Shown here piece after piece: positions 49,841-62,453 of a stretch of 64,000 bases of DNA (within the stretch, counting starts at the first letter, position 1; each line of letters starts with the position of its first letter). This stretch comes from Ulva prolifera (lineage: Eukaryota; Chlorophyta; Ulvophyceae; Ulvales; Ulvaceae): positions 310,001 through 374,000 of the forward strand of contig JALAAN010000010.1 of the NCBI GenBank assembly GCA_023078555.1. The letters run 5' to 3'. The notes beneath the pieces are model-generated. The model worked only from the letters and a program-made list of their open reading frames with translations. It made no database searches and was not told where the DNA came from. A program made the position numbers and the translations under genes.

Positions 49841-52800
49841 TATGTCAAGGAATGTGGTGTAGAAGTTTGGAGGCAATCAAGTGATAAGTCAGGGCTAGGG
49901 CTGCCATCAATGTTGAAATGGCAGCGTGCTCCCATGCCACTCATGCAGAAATCCCGCGCCTCACAAAAACATGTTCCCAACATCACGTTAGGGGCTGAAT
50001 CTTTGCACATGATGCTCTCTATGTCAAAGGAATGTGGTCTAGAAGTTTGGAGGCAATCAAGTGATAAGTCAGGGCTAGGGCTGCTATCAATGTTGAAATG
50101 GCAGCGTGCTCCCATGCCCCTCATGCAGAAATCTCGCACCTCACAAAAACAGGTTCCCAACCTCACCTTAGGGGCTGAATCTTTGCACATGATGCTCTCT
50201 ATGTCAAAGGAATGTGGTGTAGAAGTTTGGAGGCAATCAAGTGATAAGTCAGGGCTAGGGCTGCTATCAATGTTGAAATGGCAGCGCGCTCTCCCGCCAC
50301 TCATGCAGAAATCCCGCGCCTCACAAAAACAGGTTCCCAACCTCACGTTAGGGGCTGAATCTTTGCACATGATGCTCTCTATGTCAAAGGAATGTGTCAT
50401 GTAGAAGTTTGGAGGCAATCAAGTGATAAGTCAGGGCTAGGGCTGCTATCAATGTTGAAATGGCAGCCGCTGCTCCCGCCACTCATGCAGAAATCTCGCC
50501 CCTCACAAAACAGGTTCCCAACCTCACTTTAGGGGCTGAATCTTTGCACATGATGCTATCTATGTCAAATTAATGTGATGTGAGGTTTGGAGGCAATCAA
50601 GTGATAACTCAGGGCTAGGGCTGCTTTAAATGTTGAAATGGCAGCGTGCTCCCATGCCACTCATGCAGAAATCCTCGCACCTCACAAAAACAGGTTCCCA
50701 ACCTCACCGTTAGGGGCTGAATCTTTGCACATGATGCTCTCTATGTCAAAGGAATGTGGTGTAGAAGTTTGGAGGCAATCAAGTGATAAGTCAGGGCTAG
50801 GGCTGCCTATCAATGTTGAAATGGCAGCCGCTCTCCCGCCACTCATGCAGAAATCCCGCGCCTCACAAAAACAGGTTCCCAACATCACTTTAGGGGCTGA
50901 ATCTTTGCACATGATGCTCTCTTTGTCAAAGGAATGTGGTCTAGAAGTTTGGAGGCAATCAAGTGATAAGTCAGGGCTAGGGCTGCTATCAATGTTGAAA
51001 TGGCAGCGTGCTCCCATGCCACTCATGCAGAAATCTCGCACCTCACAAAAACAGGTTCCCAACCTCACGTTAGGGGCTGAATCTTTGCACATGATGCTCT
51101 CTATGTCAAAGGAATGTGGTGTAGAAGTTTGGAGGCAATCAAGTGATAAGTCAGGGCTAGGGCTGCTATCAATGTTGAAAATGGCAGCGCGCTCTCCCGC
51201 CCCTCATGCAGAAATCCCGCGCCTCACAAAAACAGGTTCCCAACCTCACGTTAGGGGCTGAATCTTTGCACATGATGCTCTCTATGTCAAAGGAATGTGG
51301 TGTAGAAGTTTGGAGGCAATCAAGTGATAAGTCAGGGCAAGGGCTGCTATCAATGTTGAAATGGCAGCGCGCTCTCCCGCCACTCATGCAGAAATCTCGC
51401 CCTCACAAAAACAGGTTCCCAACCTCACGTTAGGGGCTGAATCTTTGCACATGATGCTCTCTATGTCAAAGGAATGTGGTGTAGAAGTTTGGAGGCAATC
51501 AAGTGATAAGTCAGGGCTAGGGCTGCTATCAATGTTGAAATGGCAGCGCGCTCTCCCGCCACTCATGCAGAAATCCCGCGCCTCACAAAAACAGGTTCCC
51601 AACCTCACGTTAGGGGCTGAATCTTTGCACATGATGCTCTCTATGTCAAAGGAATGTGGTCTAGAAGTTTGGAGGCAATCAAGTGATAAGTCAGGGCTAG
51701 GGCTGCTATCAATGTTGAAATGGCAGCGTGCTCCCATGCCACTCATGCAGAAATCTCGCGCCTCACAAAAACAGGTTCCCAACCTCACGTTAGGGGCTGA
51801 ATCTTTGCACATGATGCTCTCTATGTCAAAGGAATGTGGTCTAGAAGTTTGGAGGCAATCAAGTGATAAGTCAGGGCTAGGGCTGCTATCAATGTTGAAA
51901 TGGCAGCGCGCTCTCCCGCCACTCATGCAGAAATCCCGCGCCTCACAAAAACAGGTTCCCAACCTCACGTTAGGGGCTGAATCTTTGCACATGATGCTCT
52001 CTATGTCAAAGGAATGTGGTCTAGAAGTTTGGAGGCAATCAAGTGATAAGTCAGGGCTAGGGCTGCTATCAATGTTGAAATGGCAGCGCTGCTCCCATGC
52101 CACTCATGCAGAAATCCCGCGCCTCACAAAAACAGGTTCCCAACCTCACGTTAGGGGCTGAATCTTTGCACATGATGCTCTCTATGTCAAAGGAATGTGG
52201 TCTAGAAGTTTGGAGGCAATCAAGTGATAAGTCAGGGCTAGGGCTGCTATCAATGTTGAAATGGCAGCGTGCTCCCATGCCCCTCATGCAGAAATCTCGC
52301 CCTCACAAAAACAGGTTCCCAACCTCACGTTAGGGGCTGAATCTTTGCACATGATGCTCTCTATGTCAAAGGAATGTGGTGTAGAAGTTTGGAGGCAATC
52401 AAGTGATAAGTCAGGGCTAGGGCTGCTATCAATGTTGAAATGGCAGCGTGCTCCCATGCCACTCATGCAGAAATCCCGCGCCTCACAAAAACATGTTCCC
52501 AACCTCACGTTAGGGGCTGAATCTTTGCACATGATGCTCTCTATGTCAAAGGAATGTGGTCGTAGAAGTTTGGAGGCAATCAAGTGATAAGTCAGGGCTA
52601 AGGGCTGCTATCAATGTTGAAATGGCAGCGCGCTCTCCCGCCACTCATGCAGAAATCTCGCGCCTCACAAAAACATGTTCCCAACCTCACGTTAGGGGCT
52701 GAATCTTTGCACATGATGCTCTCTATGTCAAAGGAATGTGGTCTAGAAGTTTGGAGGCAATCAAGTGATAAGTCAGGGCTAGGGCTGCCATCAATGTTGA

Positions 52801-53725
52801 AATGGCAGCGTGCTCCCATGCCACTCATGCAGAAATCCCGCGCCTCACAAAAACATGTTCCCAACCTCACGTTAGGGGCTGAATCTTTGCACATGATGCT
52901 CTCTATGTCAAAGGAATGTGGTCTAGAAGTTTGGAGGCAATCAAGTGATAAGTCAGGGCTAGGGCTGCTATCAATGTTGAAATGGCAGCGTGCTCCCATG
53001 CCCCTCATGCAGAAATCTCGCCCTCACAAAAACAGGTTCCCAACCTCACGTTAGGGGCTGAATCTTTGCACATGATGCTCTCTATGTCAAAGGAATGTGG
53101 TGTAGAAGTTTGGAGGCAATCAAGTGATAAGTCAGGGCTAGGGCTGCTATCAATGTTGAAATGGCAGCGTGCTCCCATGCCACTCATGCAGAAATCCCGC
53201 GCCTCACAAAAACATGTTCCCAACCTCACGTTAGGGGCTGAATCTTTGCACATGATGCTCTCTATGTCAAAGGAATGTGGTCTAGAAGTTTGGAGGCAAT
53301 CAAGTGATAAGTCAGGGCTAAGGGCTGCTATCAATGTTGAAATGGCAGCGCGCTCTCCCTGCCACTCATGCAGAAATCCCGCGCCTCACAAAAACAGGTT
53401 CCCAACCTCACGTTAGGGGCTGAATCTTTGCACATGATACTCTCTATGTCAAAGGAATGTGGTCTAGAAGTTTGGAGGCAATCAAGTGATAAGTCAGGGC
53501 TAGGGCTGCTATCAATGTTGAAAGGCAGCGCGCTCTCCCGCCCCTCATGCAGAAATCCCGCGCCTCACAAAAACAGGTTCCCAACCTCACGTTAGGGGCT
53601 GAATCTTTGCACATGATGCTCTCTATGTCACAGGAATGTGGTCTAGAAGTTTGGAGGCAATCAAGTGATAAGTCAGGGCAAGGGCTGCCTATCAATGTTG
53701 AAATGGCAGCGCGCTCTCCCGCCAC
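49841..53725 (+). repeat. Indel-rich, consensus-like satellite stretch 2
   Basis: Mixed-allele indels recur: gtcaaggaatg (49,846), gtgtcatgtag (50,394, which contains both the ggtgtag and the tcatgtag state), cagccgctgctccc (50,465), atcctcgcac (50,672), caccgttagg (50,705), gctgcctatc (50,806 and 53,688), gttgaaaatggcag (51,176), ggtcgtagaag (52,559), ggctaaggg (52,600 and 53,320) and gttgaaaggcag (53,517). Inside, 51,185-52,080 has long clean runs of ordinary monomers. Right-domain private markers are mostly absent, as expected if many copies were averaged. Confidence 0.8.
51532..51711 (+). repeat. Reference 180-bp monomer (A-type)
   Basis: This copy is a convenient type specimen, with 180 bp from ATG to the next ATG. 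It carries the ctctcccgcc form at 21-30, cccgcgcc at 44-51, acagg at 61-64, ctctatg at 108-114 and ggtctagaag at 128-137. It contains one XbaI-type tctaga site, which copies with g at site 130 lack. GC is close to 50%, with CpGs concentrated in positions 16-50. The immediate neighbours differ from it at only a few of the two-state sites. Confidence 0.9.
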
Positions 53726-53740
53726 TCATGCAGAAATCTC

Positions 53741-55782
53741 GCGCCTCACAAAAACAGGTTCCCAACCTCACGTTAGGGGCTGAATCTTTGCACATGATGC
53801 TCTCTATGTCAAAGGAATGTGGTCTAGAAGTTTGGAGGCAATCAAGTGACAAGTCAGGGCAAGGGTTGCTATCAATGTTGAAATGGCAGCGCGCTCTCCC
53901 GCCCCTCATGCAGAAATCTCGCCCTCACAAAAACAGGTTCCCAACCTCACGTTCGGGGCTGAATCTTTGCACATGATGCTCTCTATGTCAAAGGAATGTG
54001 GTGTAGAAGTTTGGAGGCAATCAAGTGATAAGTCAGGGCAAGGGTTGCTATCAATGTTGAAAAGGCAGCGCGCTCTCCCGCCCCTCATGCAGAAATCCCG
54101 CGCCTCACAAAAACAGGTTCCCAACCTCACGTTTGGGGCTGAATCTTTGCACATGATACTCTCTATGTCAAAGGAATGTCATGTAGAAGTTTGGAGGCAA
54201 TCAAGTGATAAGTCAGGGCTAGGGCTGCTATCAATGTTGAAATGGCAGCACGCTCTCCCGCCACTCATGCAGAAATCTCGCCCCCGCAAAAACAGGTTCC
54301 CAACCTCACTTTAGGGGCTGAATCTTTGCACATGATGCTATCTATGTCAAATTAATGTGATGTGATGGTTTGGAGGCAATCAAGTGATAACTCAGGGCTA
54401 GGGCTGCTTTAAATGTTGAAATGGCAGCGTGCTCCCATGCCACTCATGCAGAATTCTCGCACCTCACCAAAACAGGTTCCCAACCTCACCTTAGGGGCTG
54501 AATCTTTGCACATGATGCTCTCTATGTCAAAGGAATGTGGTGTAGAAGTTTGGAGGCAATCAAGTGATAAGTCAGGGCTAGGGCTGCTATCAATGTTGAA
54601 ATGGCAGCACGCTCTCCCGCCACTCATGCAGAAATCTCGCCCTCGCAAAAACAGGTTCCCAACCTCACTTTAGGGGCTGAATCTTTGCACATGATGCTAT
54701 CTATGTCAAATTAATGTGATGTGATGGTTTGGAGGCAATCAAGTGATAACTCAGGGCTAGGGCTGCTTTAAATGTTGAAATGGCAGCGTGCTCCCATGCC
54801 ACTCATGCAGAAATCTCGCACCTCACAAAAACAGGTTCCCAACCTCACCTTAGGGGCTGAATCTTTGCACATGATGCTCTCTATGTCAAAGGAATGTGGT
54901 GTAGAAGTTAGGAGGCAATCAAGTGATAAGTCAGGGCTAGGGCTGCTATCAATGTTGAAAAGGCCAGCGCGCTCTCCCGCCCCTCATGCAGAAATCCCGC
55001 GCCTCACAAAAACAGGTTCCCAACCTCACGTTTGGGGCTGAATCTTTGCACATGATACTCTCTATGTCAAAGGAATGTGGTGTAGAAGTTTGGAGGCAAT
55101 CAAGTGATAAGTCAGGGCAAGGGCTGCTATCAATGTTGAAAAGGCAGCGCGCTCTCCCGCCCCTCATGCAGAAATCTCGCCCTCACAAAAACAGGTTCCC
55201 AACCTCACGTTAGGGGCTGAATCTTTGCACATGATGCTCTCTATGTCAAAGGAATGTGGTGTAGAAGTTTGGAGGCAATCAAGTGATAAGTCAGGGCTAG
55301 GGCTGCCATCAATGTTGAAATGGCAGCGTGCTCCCATGCCACTCATGCAGAAATCCCGCGCCTCACAAAAACATGTTCCCAACCTCACGTTAGGGGCTGA
55401 ATCTTTGCACATGATGCTATCTATGTCAAATTAATGTGATGTGAGGGTTTGGAGGCAATCAAGTGATAACTCAGGGCTAGGGCTGCTTTAAATGTTGAAA
55501 TGGCAGCGTGCTCCCATGCCACTCATGCAGAAATCTCGCACCTCACAAAAACAGGTTCCCAACCTCACCATAGGGGCTGAATCTTTGCACATGATGCTCT
55601 CTATGTCAAAGGAATGTGGTGTAGAAGTTTGGAGGCAATCAAGTGATAAGTCAGGGCTAGGGCTGCTATCAATGTTGAAATGGCAGCGCGCTCTCCCGCC
55701 ACTCATGCAGAAATCCCGCGCCTCACAAAAACAGGTTCCCAACCTCACGTTAGGGGCTGAATCTATGCACATGATGCTCTCT
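53741..55782 (+). repeat. Copy of 43,667-45,707 (offset 10,074, then 10,075 bp)
   Basis: The gtcatgtagaag, double-dimer, gaattc, caccataggg and gaatctatg markers recur in order. The offset gains one base at aaggccagcg near 54,961, next to a private change gaagttagg near 54,909. The right edge is site 112 (ctctatg at 55,783, ctctttg at 45,708). Confidence 0.8.
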
Positions 55783-58700
55783 ATGTCAAAGGAATGTGGT
55801 GTAGAAGTTTGGAGGCAATCAAGTGATAAGTCAGGGCTAGGGCTGCCATCAATGTTGAAATGGCAGCGTGCTCCCATGCCACTCATGCAGAAATCCCGCG
55901 CCTCACAAAAACATGTTCCCAACCTCACGTTAGGGGCTGAATCTTTGCACATGATGCTCTCTTTGTCAAAGGAATGTGGTCTAGAAGTTTGGAGGCAATC
56001 AAGTGATAAGTCAGGGCAAGGGTTGCTATCAATGTTGAAAAGGCAGCGCGCTCTCCCGCCCCTCATGCAGAAATCCCGCGCCTCACAAAAACAGGTTCCC
56101 AACCTCACCTTAGGGGCTGAATCTTTGCACATGATGCTCTCTATGTCAAAGGAATGTGGTGTAGAAGTTTGGAGGCAATCAAGTGATAAGTCAGGGCTAG
56201 GGCTGCTATCAATGATGAAATGGCAGCGCGCTCTCCCGCCACTCATGCAGAAAACCCGCGCCTCACAAAAACAGGTTCCCAACCTCACGTTAGGGGCTGA
56301 ATCTTTGCACATGATGCTCTCTTTGTCAAAGGAATGTGGTCTAGAAATTTGGAGGCAATCAAGTGATAACTCAGGGCTAGGGCTGCTTTAAATGTTGAAA
56401 TGGCAGCGTGCTCCCATGCCACTCATGCAGAAATCTCGCACCTCACAAAAACAGGTTCCCAACCTCACCTTAGGGGCTGAATCTTTGCACATGATGCTCT
56501 CTATGTCAAAGGAATGTGGTGTAGAAGTTTGGAGGCAATCAAGTGATAAGTCAGGGCTAGGGCTGCTATCAATGATGAAATGGCAGCGCGCTCTCCCGCC
56601 ACTCATGCAGAAATCCCGCGCCTCACAAAAACAGGTTCCCAACCTCACGTTAGGGGCTGAATCTTTGCACATGATGCTCTCTTTGTCAAAGGAATGTGGT
56701 CTAGAAATTTGGAGGCAATCAAGTGATAAGTCAGGGCTAGGGCTGCTATCAATGTTGAAATGGCAGCGTGCTCCCATGCCACTCATGCAGAAATCTCGCG
56801 CCTCACAAAAACATGTTCCCAACCTCACTTTTGGGGCTGAATCTTTGCACATGATGCTCTCTATGTCACAGGAATGTGGTCTAGAAGTTTGGAGGCAATC
56901 AAGTGACAAGTCAGGGCAAGGGCTGCTATCAATGTTGAAATGGCAGCGCGCTCTCCCGCCACATCATGCAGAAATCCCGCGCCTCACAAAAACAGGTTCC
57001 CAACCTCACGTTAGGGGCTGAATCTTTGCACATGATGCTCTCTATGTCAAAGGAATGTGGTCTAGAAGTTTGGAGGCAATCAAGTGATAAGTCAGGGCTA
57101 GGGCTGCCATCAATGTTGAAATGGCAGCGTGCTCCCATGCCACTCATGCAGAAATCCCGCGCCTCACAAAAACATGTTCACAACATCACGTTAGGGGCTG
57201 AATCTTTGCACATGATGCTCTCTATGTCAAAGGAATGTGGTCTAGAAGTTTGGAGGCAATCAAGTGATAAGTCAGGGCTAGGGCTGCTATCAATGTTGAA
57301 ATGGCAGCGTGCTCCCATGCCCCTCATGCAGAAATCTCGCCCTCACAAAAACAGGTTCCCAACCTCACGTTCGGGGCTGAATCTTTGCACATGATGCTCT
57401 CTATGTCAAAGGAATGTGGTGTAGAAGTTTGGAGGCAATCAAGTGATAAGTCAGGGCTAGGGCTGCTATCAATGTTGAAATGGCAGCGTGCTCCCATGCC
57501 CCTCATGCAGAAATCCCGCGCCTCACAAAAACATGTTCCCAACCTCACGTTAGGGGCTGAATCTTTGCACATGATGCTCTCTATGTCAAAGGAATGTGGT
57601 GTAGAAGTTTGGAGGCCATCAAGTGACAAGTCAGGGCAAGGGCTGCTATCAATGTTGAAATGGCAGCGCGCTCTCCCGCCACACATGCAGAAATCTCGCC
57701 CTCACAAAAACAGGTTCCCAACCTCACCTTAGGGGCTGAATCTTTGCACATGATGCTCTCTATGTCAAAGGAATGTGGTGTAGAAGTTTGGAGGCAATCA
57801 AGTGATAAGTCAGGGCTAGGGCTGCTATCAATGATGAAATGGCAGCGCGCTCTCCCGCCACTCATGCAGAAATCCCGCGCCTCACAAAAACAGGTTCCCA
57901 ACCTCACGTTAGGGGCTGAATCTTTGCACATGATGCTCTCTTTGTCAAAGGAATGTGGTCTAGAAATTTGGAGGCAATCAAGTGATAAGTCAGGGCTAGG
58001 GCTGCTATCAATGTTGAAATGGCAGCGTGCTCCCATGCCACTCATGCAGAAATCTCGCGCCTCACAAAAACATGTTCCCAACCTCATTTTTGAGGCTGAA
58101 TCTTTGCACATGATGCTCTCTATGTCACAGGAATGTGGTCTAGAAGTTTGGAGGCAATCAAGTGACAAGTCAGGGCAAGGGCTGCTATCAATGTTGAAAT
58201 GGCAGCGCGCTCTCCCGCCACACATGCAGAAATCCCGCGCCTCACAAAAACATGTTCCCAACCTCACGTTAGGGGCTGAATCTTTGCACATGATGCTCTC
58301 TATGTCAAAGGAATGTGGTCTAGAAGTTTGGAGGCAATCAAGTGATAAGTCAGGGCTAGGGCTGCCTATCAATGTTGAAATGGCAGCGTGCTCTCCATGC
58401 CACTCATGCAGAAATCCCGCGCCTCACAAAAACAGGTTCACAACCTCACGTTAGGGGCTGAATCTTTGCACATGATGCTCTCTATGTCAAAGGAATGTGG
58501 TCTAGAAGTTTGGAGGCAATCAAGTGATAAGTCAGGGCTAGGGCTGCTATCAATGTTGAAATGGCAGCGTGCTCCCATGCCCCTCATGCAGAAATCTCGC
58601 CCTCACAAAAACAGGTTCCCAACCTCACGTTAGGGGCTGAATCTTTGCACATGATGCTCTCTATGTCAAAGGAATGTGGTGTAGAAGTTTGGAGGCAATC

Positions 58701-59641
58701 AAGTGATAAGTCAGGGCTAGGGCTGCTATCAATGTTGAAATGGCAGCGTGCTCCCATGCCCCTCATGCAGAAATCCCGCGCCTCACAAAAACATGTTCCC
58801 AACCTCACGTTAGGGGCTGAATCTTTGCACATGATGCTCTCTATGTCAAAGGAATGTGGTGTAGAAGTTTGGAGGCCATCAAGTGACAAGTCAGGGCAAG
58901 GGCTGCTATCAATGTTGAAATGGCAGCGCGCTCTCCCGCCACACATGCAGAAATCCCGCGCCTCACAAAAACATGTTCCCAACCTCACGTTAGGGGCTGA
59001 ATCTTTGCACATGATGCTCTCTATGTCAAAGGAATGTGGTCTAGAAGTTTGGAGGCAATCAAGTGATAAGTCAGGGCTAGGGCTGCCATCAATGTTGAAA
59101 TGGCAGCGTGCTCCCATGCCACTCATGCAGAAATCCCGCGCCTCACAAAAACATGTTCACAACATCACGTTAGGGGCTGAATCTTTGCACATGATGCTCT
59201 CTATGTCAAAGGAATGTGGTCTAGAAGTTTGGAGGCAATCAAGTGATAAGTCAGGGCTAGGGCTGCTATCAATGTTGAAATGGCAGCGTGCTCCCATGCC
59301 CCTCATGCAGAAATCTCGCCCTCACAAAAACAGGTTCCCAACCTCACGTTCGGGGCTGAATCTTTGCACATGATGCTCTCTATGTCAAAGGAATGTGGTG
59401 TAGAAGTTTGGAGGCAATCAAGTGATAAGTCAGGGCTAGGGCTGCTATCAATGTTGAAATGGCAGCGTGCTCCCATGCCCCTCATGCAGAAATCCCGCGC
59501 CTCACAAAAACATGTTCCCAACCTCACGTTAGGGGCTGAATCTTTGCACATGATGCTCTCTATGTCAAAGGAATGTGGTGTAGAAGTTTGGAGGCAATCA
59601 AGTGATCAAGTCAGGGCAAGGGCTGCTATCAATGTTGAAAT
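55783..59641 (+). repeat. Central-type island inside the right domain
   Basis: Monomers here carry atgatgaaatgg, gaaatttgg, tttttgaggc (58,087), acaacatcacg and gaggccatc. These are central- or left-domain variants, here embedded between right-domain blocks. About 57,301-57,660 recurs near 58,561-58,920 (1,260 bp, seven monomers) and near 59,280 (1,979 bp). Isolated mixed-allele indels occur at ccacatcatg (56,960), gctgcctatc (58,363), cgtgctctccatg (58,388) and gtgatcaag (59,604). Confidence 0.7.
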
Positions 59642-62453
59642 GGCAGCGCGCTCTCCCGCCACTCATGCAGAAATCCCGCGCTTCACAAAAACAGGTTCCC
59701 AACCTCACGTTAGGGGCTGAATCTTTGCACATGATACTCTCTATGTCACAGGAATGTGGTCTAGAAGTTTGGAGGCAATCAAGTGATAAGTCAGGGCTAG
59801 GGCTGCTATCAATGTTGAAAAGGCAGCGCGCTCTCCCGCCCCTCATGCAGAAATCCCGCGCCTCACAAAAACAGGTTCCCAACCTCACGTTAGGGGCTGA
59901 ATCTTTGCACATGATACTCTCTATGTCACAGGAATGTGGTCTAGAAGTTTGGAGGCAATCAAGTGATAAGTCAGGGCAAGGGCTCCTATCCATGTTGAAA
60001 TGGCAGCGCGCTCTCCCGCCACTCATGCAGAAATCTCGCCCTCACAAAAACAGGTTCCCAACCTCACGTTAGGGGCTGAATCTTTGCACATGATGCTCTC
60101 TATGTCAAAGGAATGTGGTCTAGAAGTTTGGAGGCAATCAAGTGACAAGTCAGGGCAAGGGTTGCTATCAATGTTGAAATGGCAGCGCGCTCTCCCGCCC
60201 CTCATGCAGAAATCTCGCCCTCACAAAAACAGGTTCCCAACCTCACGTTCGGGGCTGAATCTTTGCACATGATGCTCTCTATGTCAAAGGAATGTGGTGT
60301 AGAAGTTTGGAGGCAATCAAGTGATAAGTCAGGGCAAGGGTTGCTATCAATGTTGAAAAGGCAGCGCGCTCTCCCGCCCCTCATGCAGAAATCCCGCGCC
60401 TCACAAAAACAGGTTCCCAACCTCACGTTTGGGGCTGAATCTTTGCACATGATACTCTCTATGTCAAAGGAATGTCATGTAGAAGTTTGGAGGCAATCAA
60501 GTGATAAGTCAGGGCTAGGGCTGCTATCAATGTTGAAATGGCAGCACGCTCTCCCGCCACTCACTGCAGAAATCTCGCCCCCGCAAAAACAGGTTCCCAA
60601 CCTCACTTTAGGGGCTGAATCTTTGCACATGATGCTATCTATGTCAAATTAATGTGATGTGATGGTTTGGAGGCAATCAAGTGATAACTCAGGGCTAGGG
60701 CTGCTTTAAATGTTGAAATGGCAGCGTGCTCCCATGCCACTCATGCAGAAATCTCGCACCTCACAAAAACAGGTTCCCAACCTCACCTTAGGGGCTGAAT
60801 CTTTGCACATGATGCTCTCTATGTCAAAGGAATGTGGTGTAGAAGTTTGGAGGCAATCAAGTGATAAGTCAGGGCTAGGGCTGCTATCAATGTTGAAATG
60901 GCAGCACGCTCTCCCGCCACTCATGCAGAAATCTCGCCCTCGCAAAAACAGGTTCCCAACCTCACTTTAGGGGCTGAATCTTTGCACATGATGCTATCTA
61001 TGTCAAATTAATGTGATGTGATGGTTTGGAGGCAATCAAGTGATAACTCAGGGCTAGGGCTGCTTTAAATGTTGAAATGGCAGCGTGCTCCCATGCCACT
61101 CATGCAGAAATCTCGCACCTCACAAAAACAGGTTCCCAACCTCACCTTAGGGGCTGAATCTTTGCACATGATGCTCTCTATGTCAAAGGAATGTGGTGTA
61201 GAAGTTTGGAGGCAATCAAGTGATAAGTCAGGGCTAGGGCTGCTATCAATGTTGAAAAGGCAGCGCGCTCTCCCGCCCCTCATGCAGAAATCCCGCGCCT
61301 CACAAAAACAGGTTCCCAACCTCACGTTTGGGGCTGAATCTTTGCACATGATACTCTCTATGTCAAAGGAATGTGGTGTAGAAGTTTGGAGGCAATCAAG
61401 TGATAAGTCAGGGCAAGGGCTGCTATCAATGTTGAAAAGGCAGCGCGCTCTCCCGCCCCTCATGCAGAAATCTCGCCCTCACAAAAACAGGTTCCCAACC
61501 TCACGTTAGGGGCTGAATCTTTGCACATGATGCTCTCTATGTCAAAGGAATGTGGTGTAGAAGTTTGGAGGCAATCAAGTGATAAGTCAGGGCTAGGGCT
61601 GCCATCAATGTTGAAATGGCAGCGTGCTCCCATGCCACTCATGCAGAAATCCCGCGCCTCACAAAAACATGTTCCCAACCTCACGTTAGGGGCTGAATCT
61701 TTGCACATGATGCTATCTATGTCAAATTAATGTGATGTGAGGGTTTGGAGGCAATCAAGTGATAACTCAGGGCTAGGGCTGCTTTAAATGTTGAAATGGC
61801 AGCGTGCTCCCATGCCACTCATGCAGAAATCTCGCACCTCACAAAAACAGGTTCCCAACCTCACCATAGGGGCTGAATCTTTGCACATGATGCTCTCTAT
61901 GTCAAAGGAATGTGGTGTAGAAGTTTGGAGGCAATCAAGTGATAAGTCAGGGCTAGGGCTGCTATCAATGTTGAAATGGCAGCGCGCTCTCCCGCCACTC
62001 ATGCAGAAATCCCGCGCCTCACAAAAACAGGTTCCCAACCTCACGTTAGGGGCTGAATCTATGCACATGATGCTCTCTTTGTCAAAGGAATGTGGTCTAG
62101 AAGTTTGGAGGCAATCAAGTGATAAGTCAGGGCAAGGGTTGCTATCAATGTTGAAAAGGCAGCGCGCTCTCCCGCCCCTCATGCAGAAATCCCGCGCCTC
62201 ACAAAAACAGGTTCCCAACCTCACGTTAGGGGCTGAATCTTTGCACATGATACTCTCTATGTCAAAGGAATGTGGTGTAGAAGTTTGGAGGCAATCAAGT
62301 GATAAGTCAGGGCAAGGGCTGCTATCAATGTTGAAAAGGCAGCGCGCTCTCCCGCCCCTCATGCAGAAATCTCGCCCTCACAAAAACAGGTTCCCAACCT
62401 CACGTTAGGGGCTGAATCTTTGCACATGATGCTCTCTATGTCAAAGGAATGTG
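59642..62453 (+). repeat. Copy of 43,272-46,082 (offset 16,370, then 16,371 bp)
   Basis: About 2.8 kb of right-domain block recurs. The offset gains one base at ctcactgcag near 60,563. The T unit at 60,710 lacks the gaattc and caccaaaac changes of its partner at 44,339. The right edge is site 130 (ggtctag at about 62,454, ggtgtag at 46,083). Confidence 0.8.
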
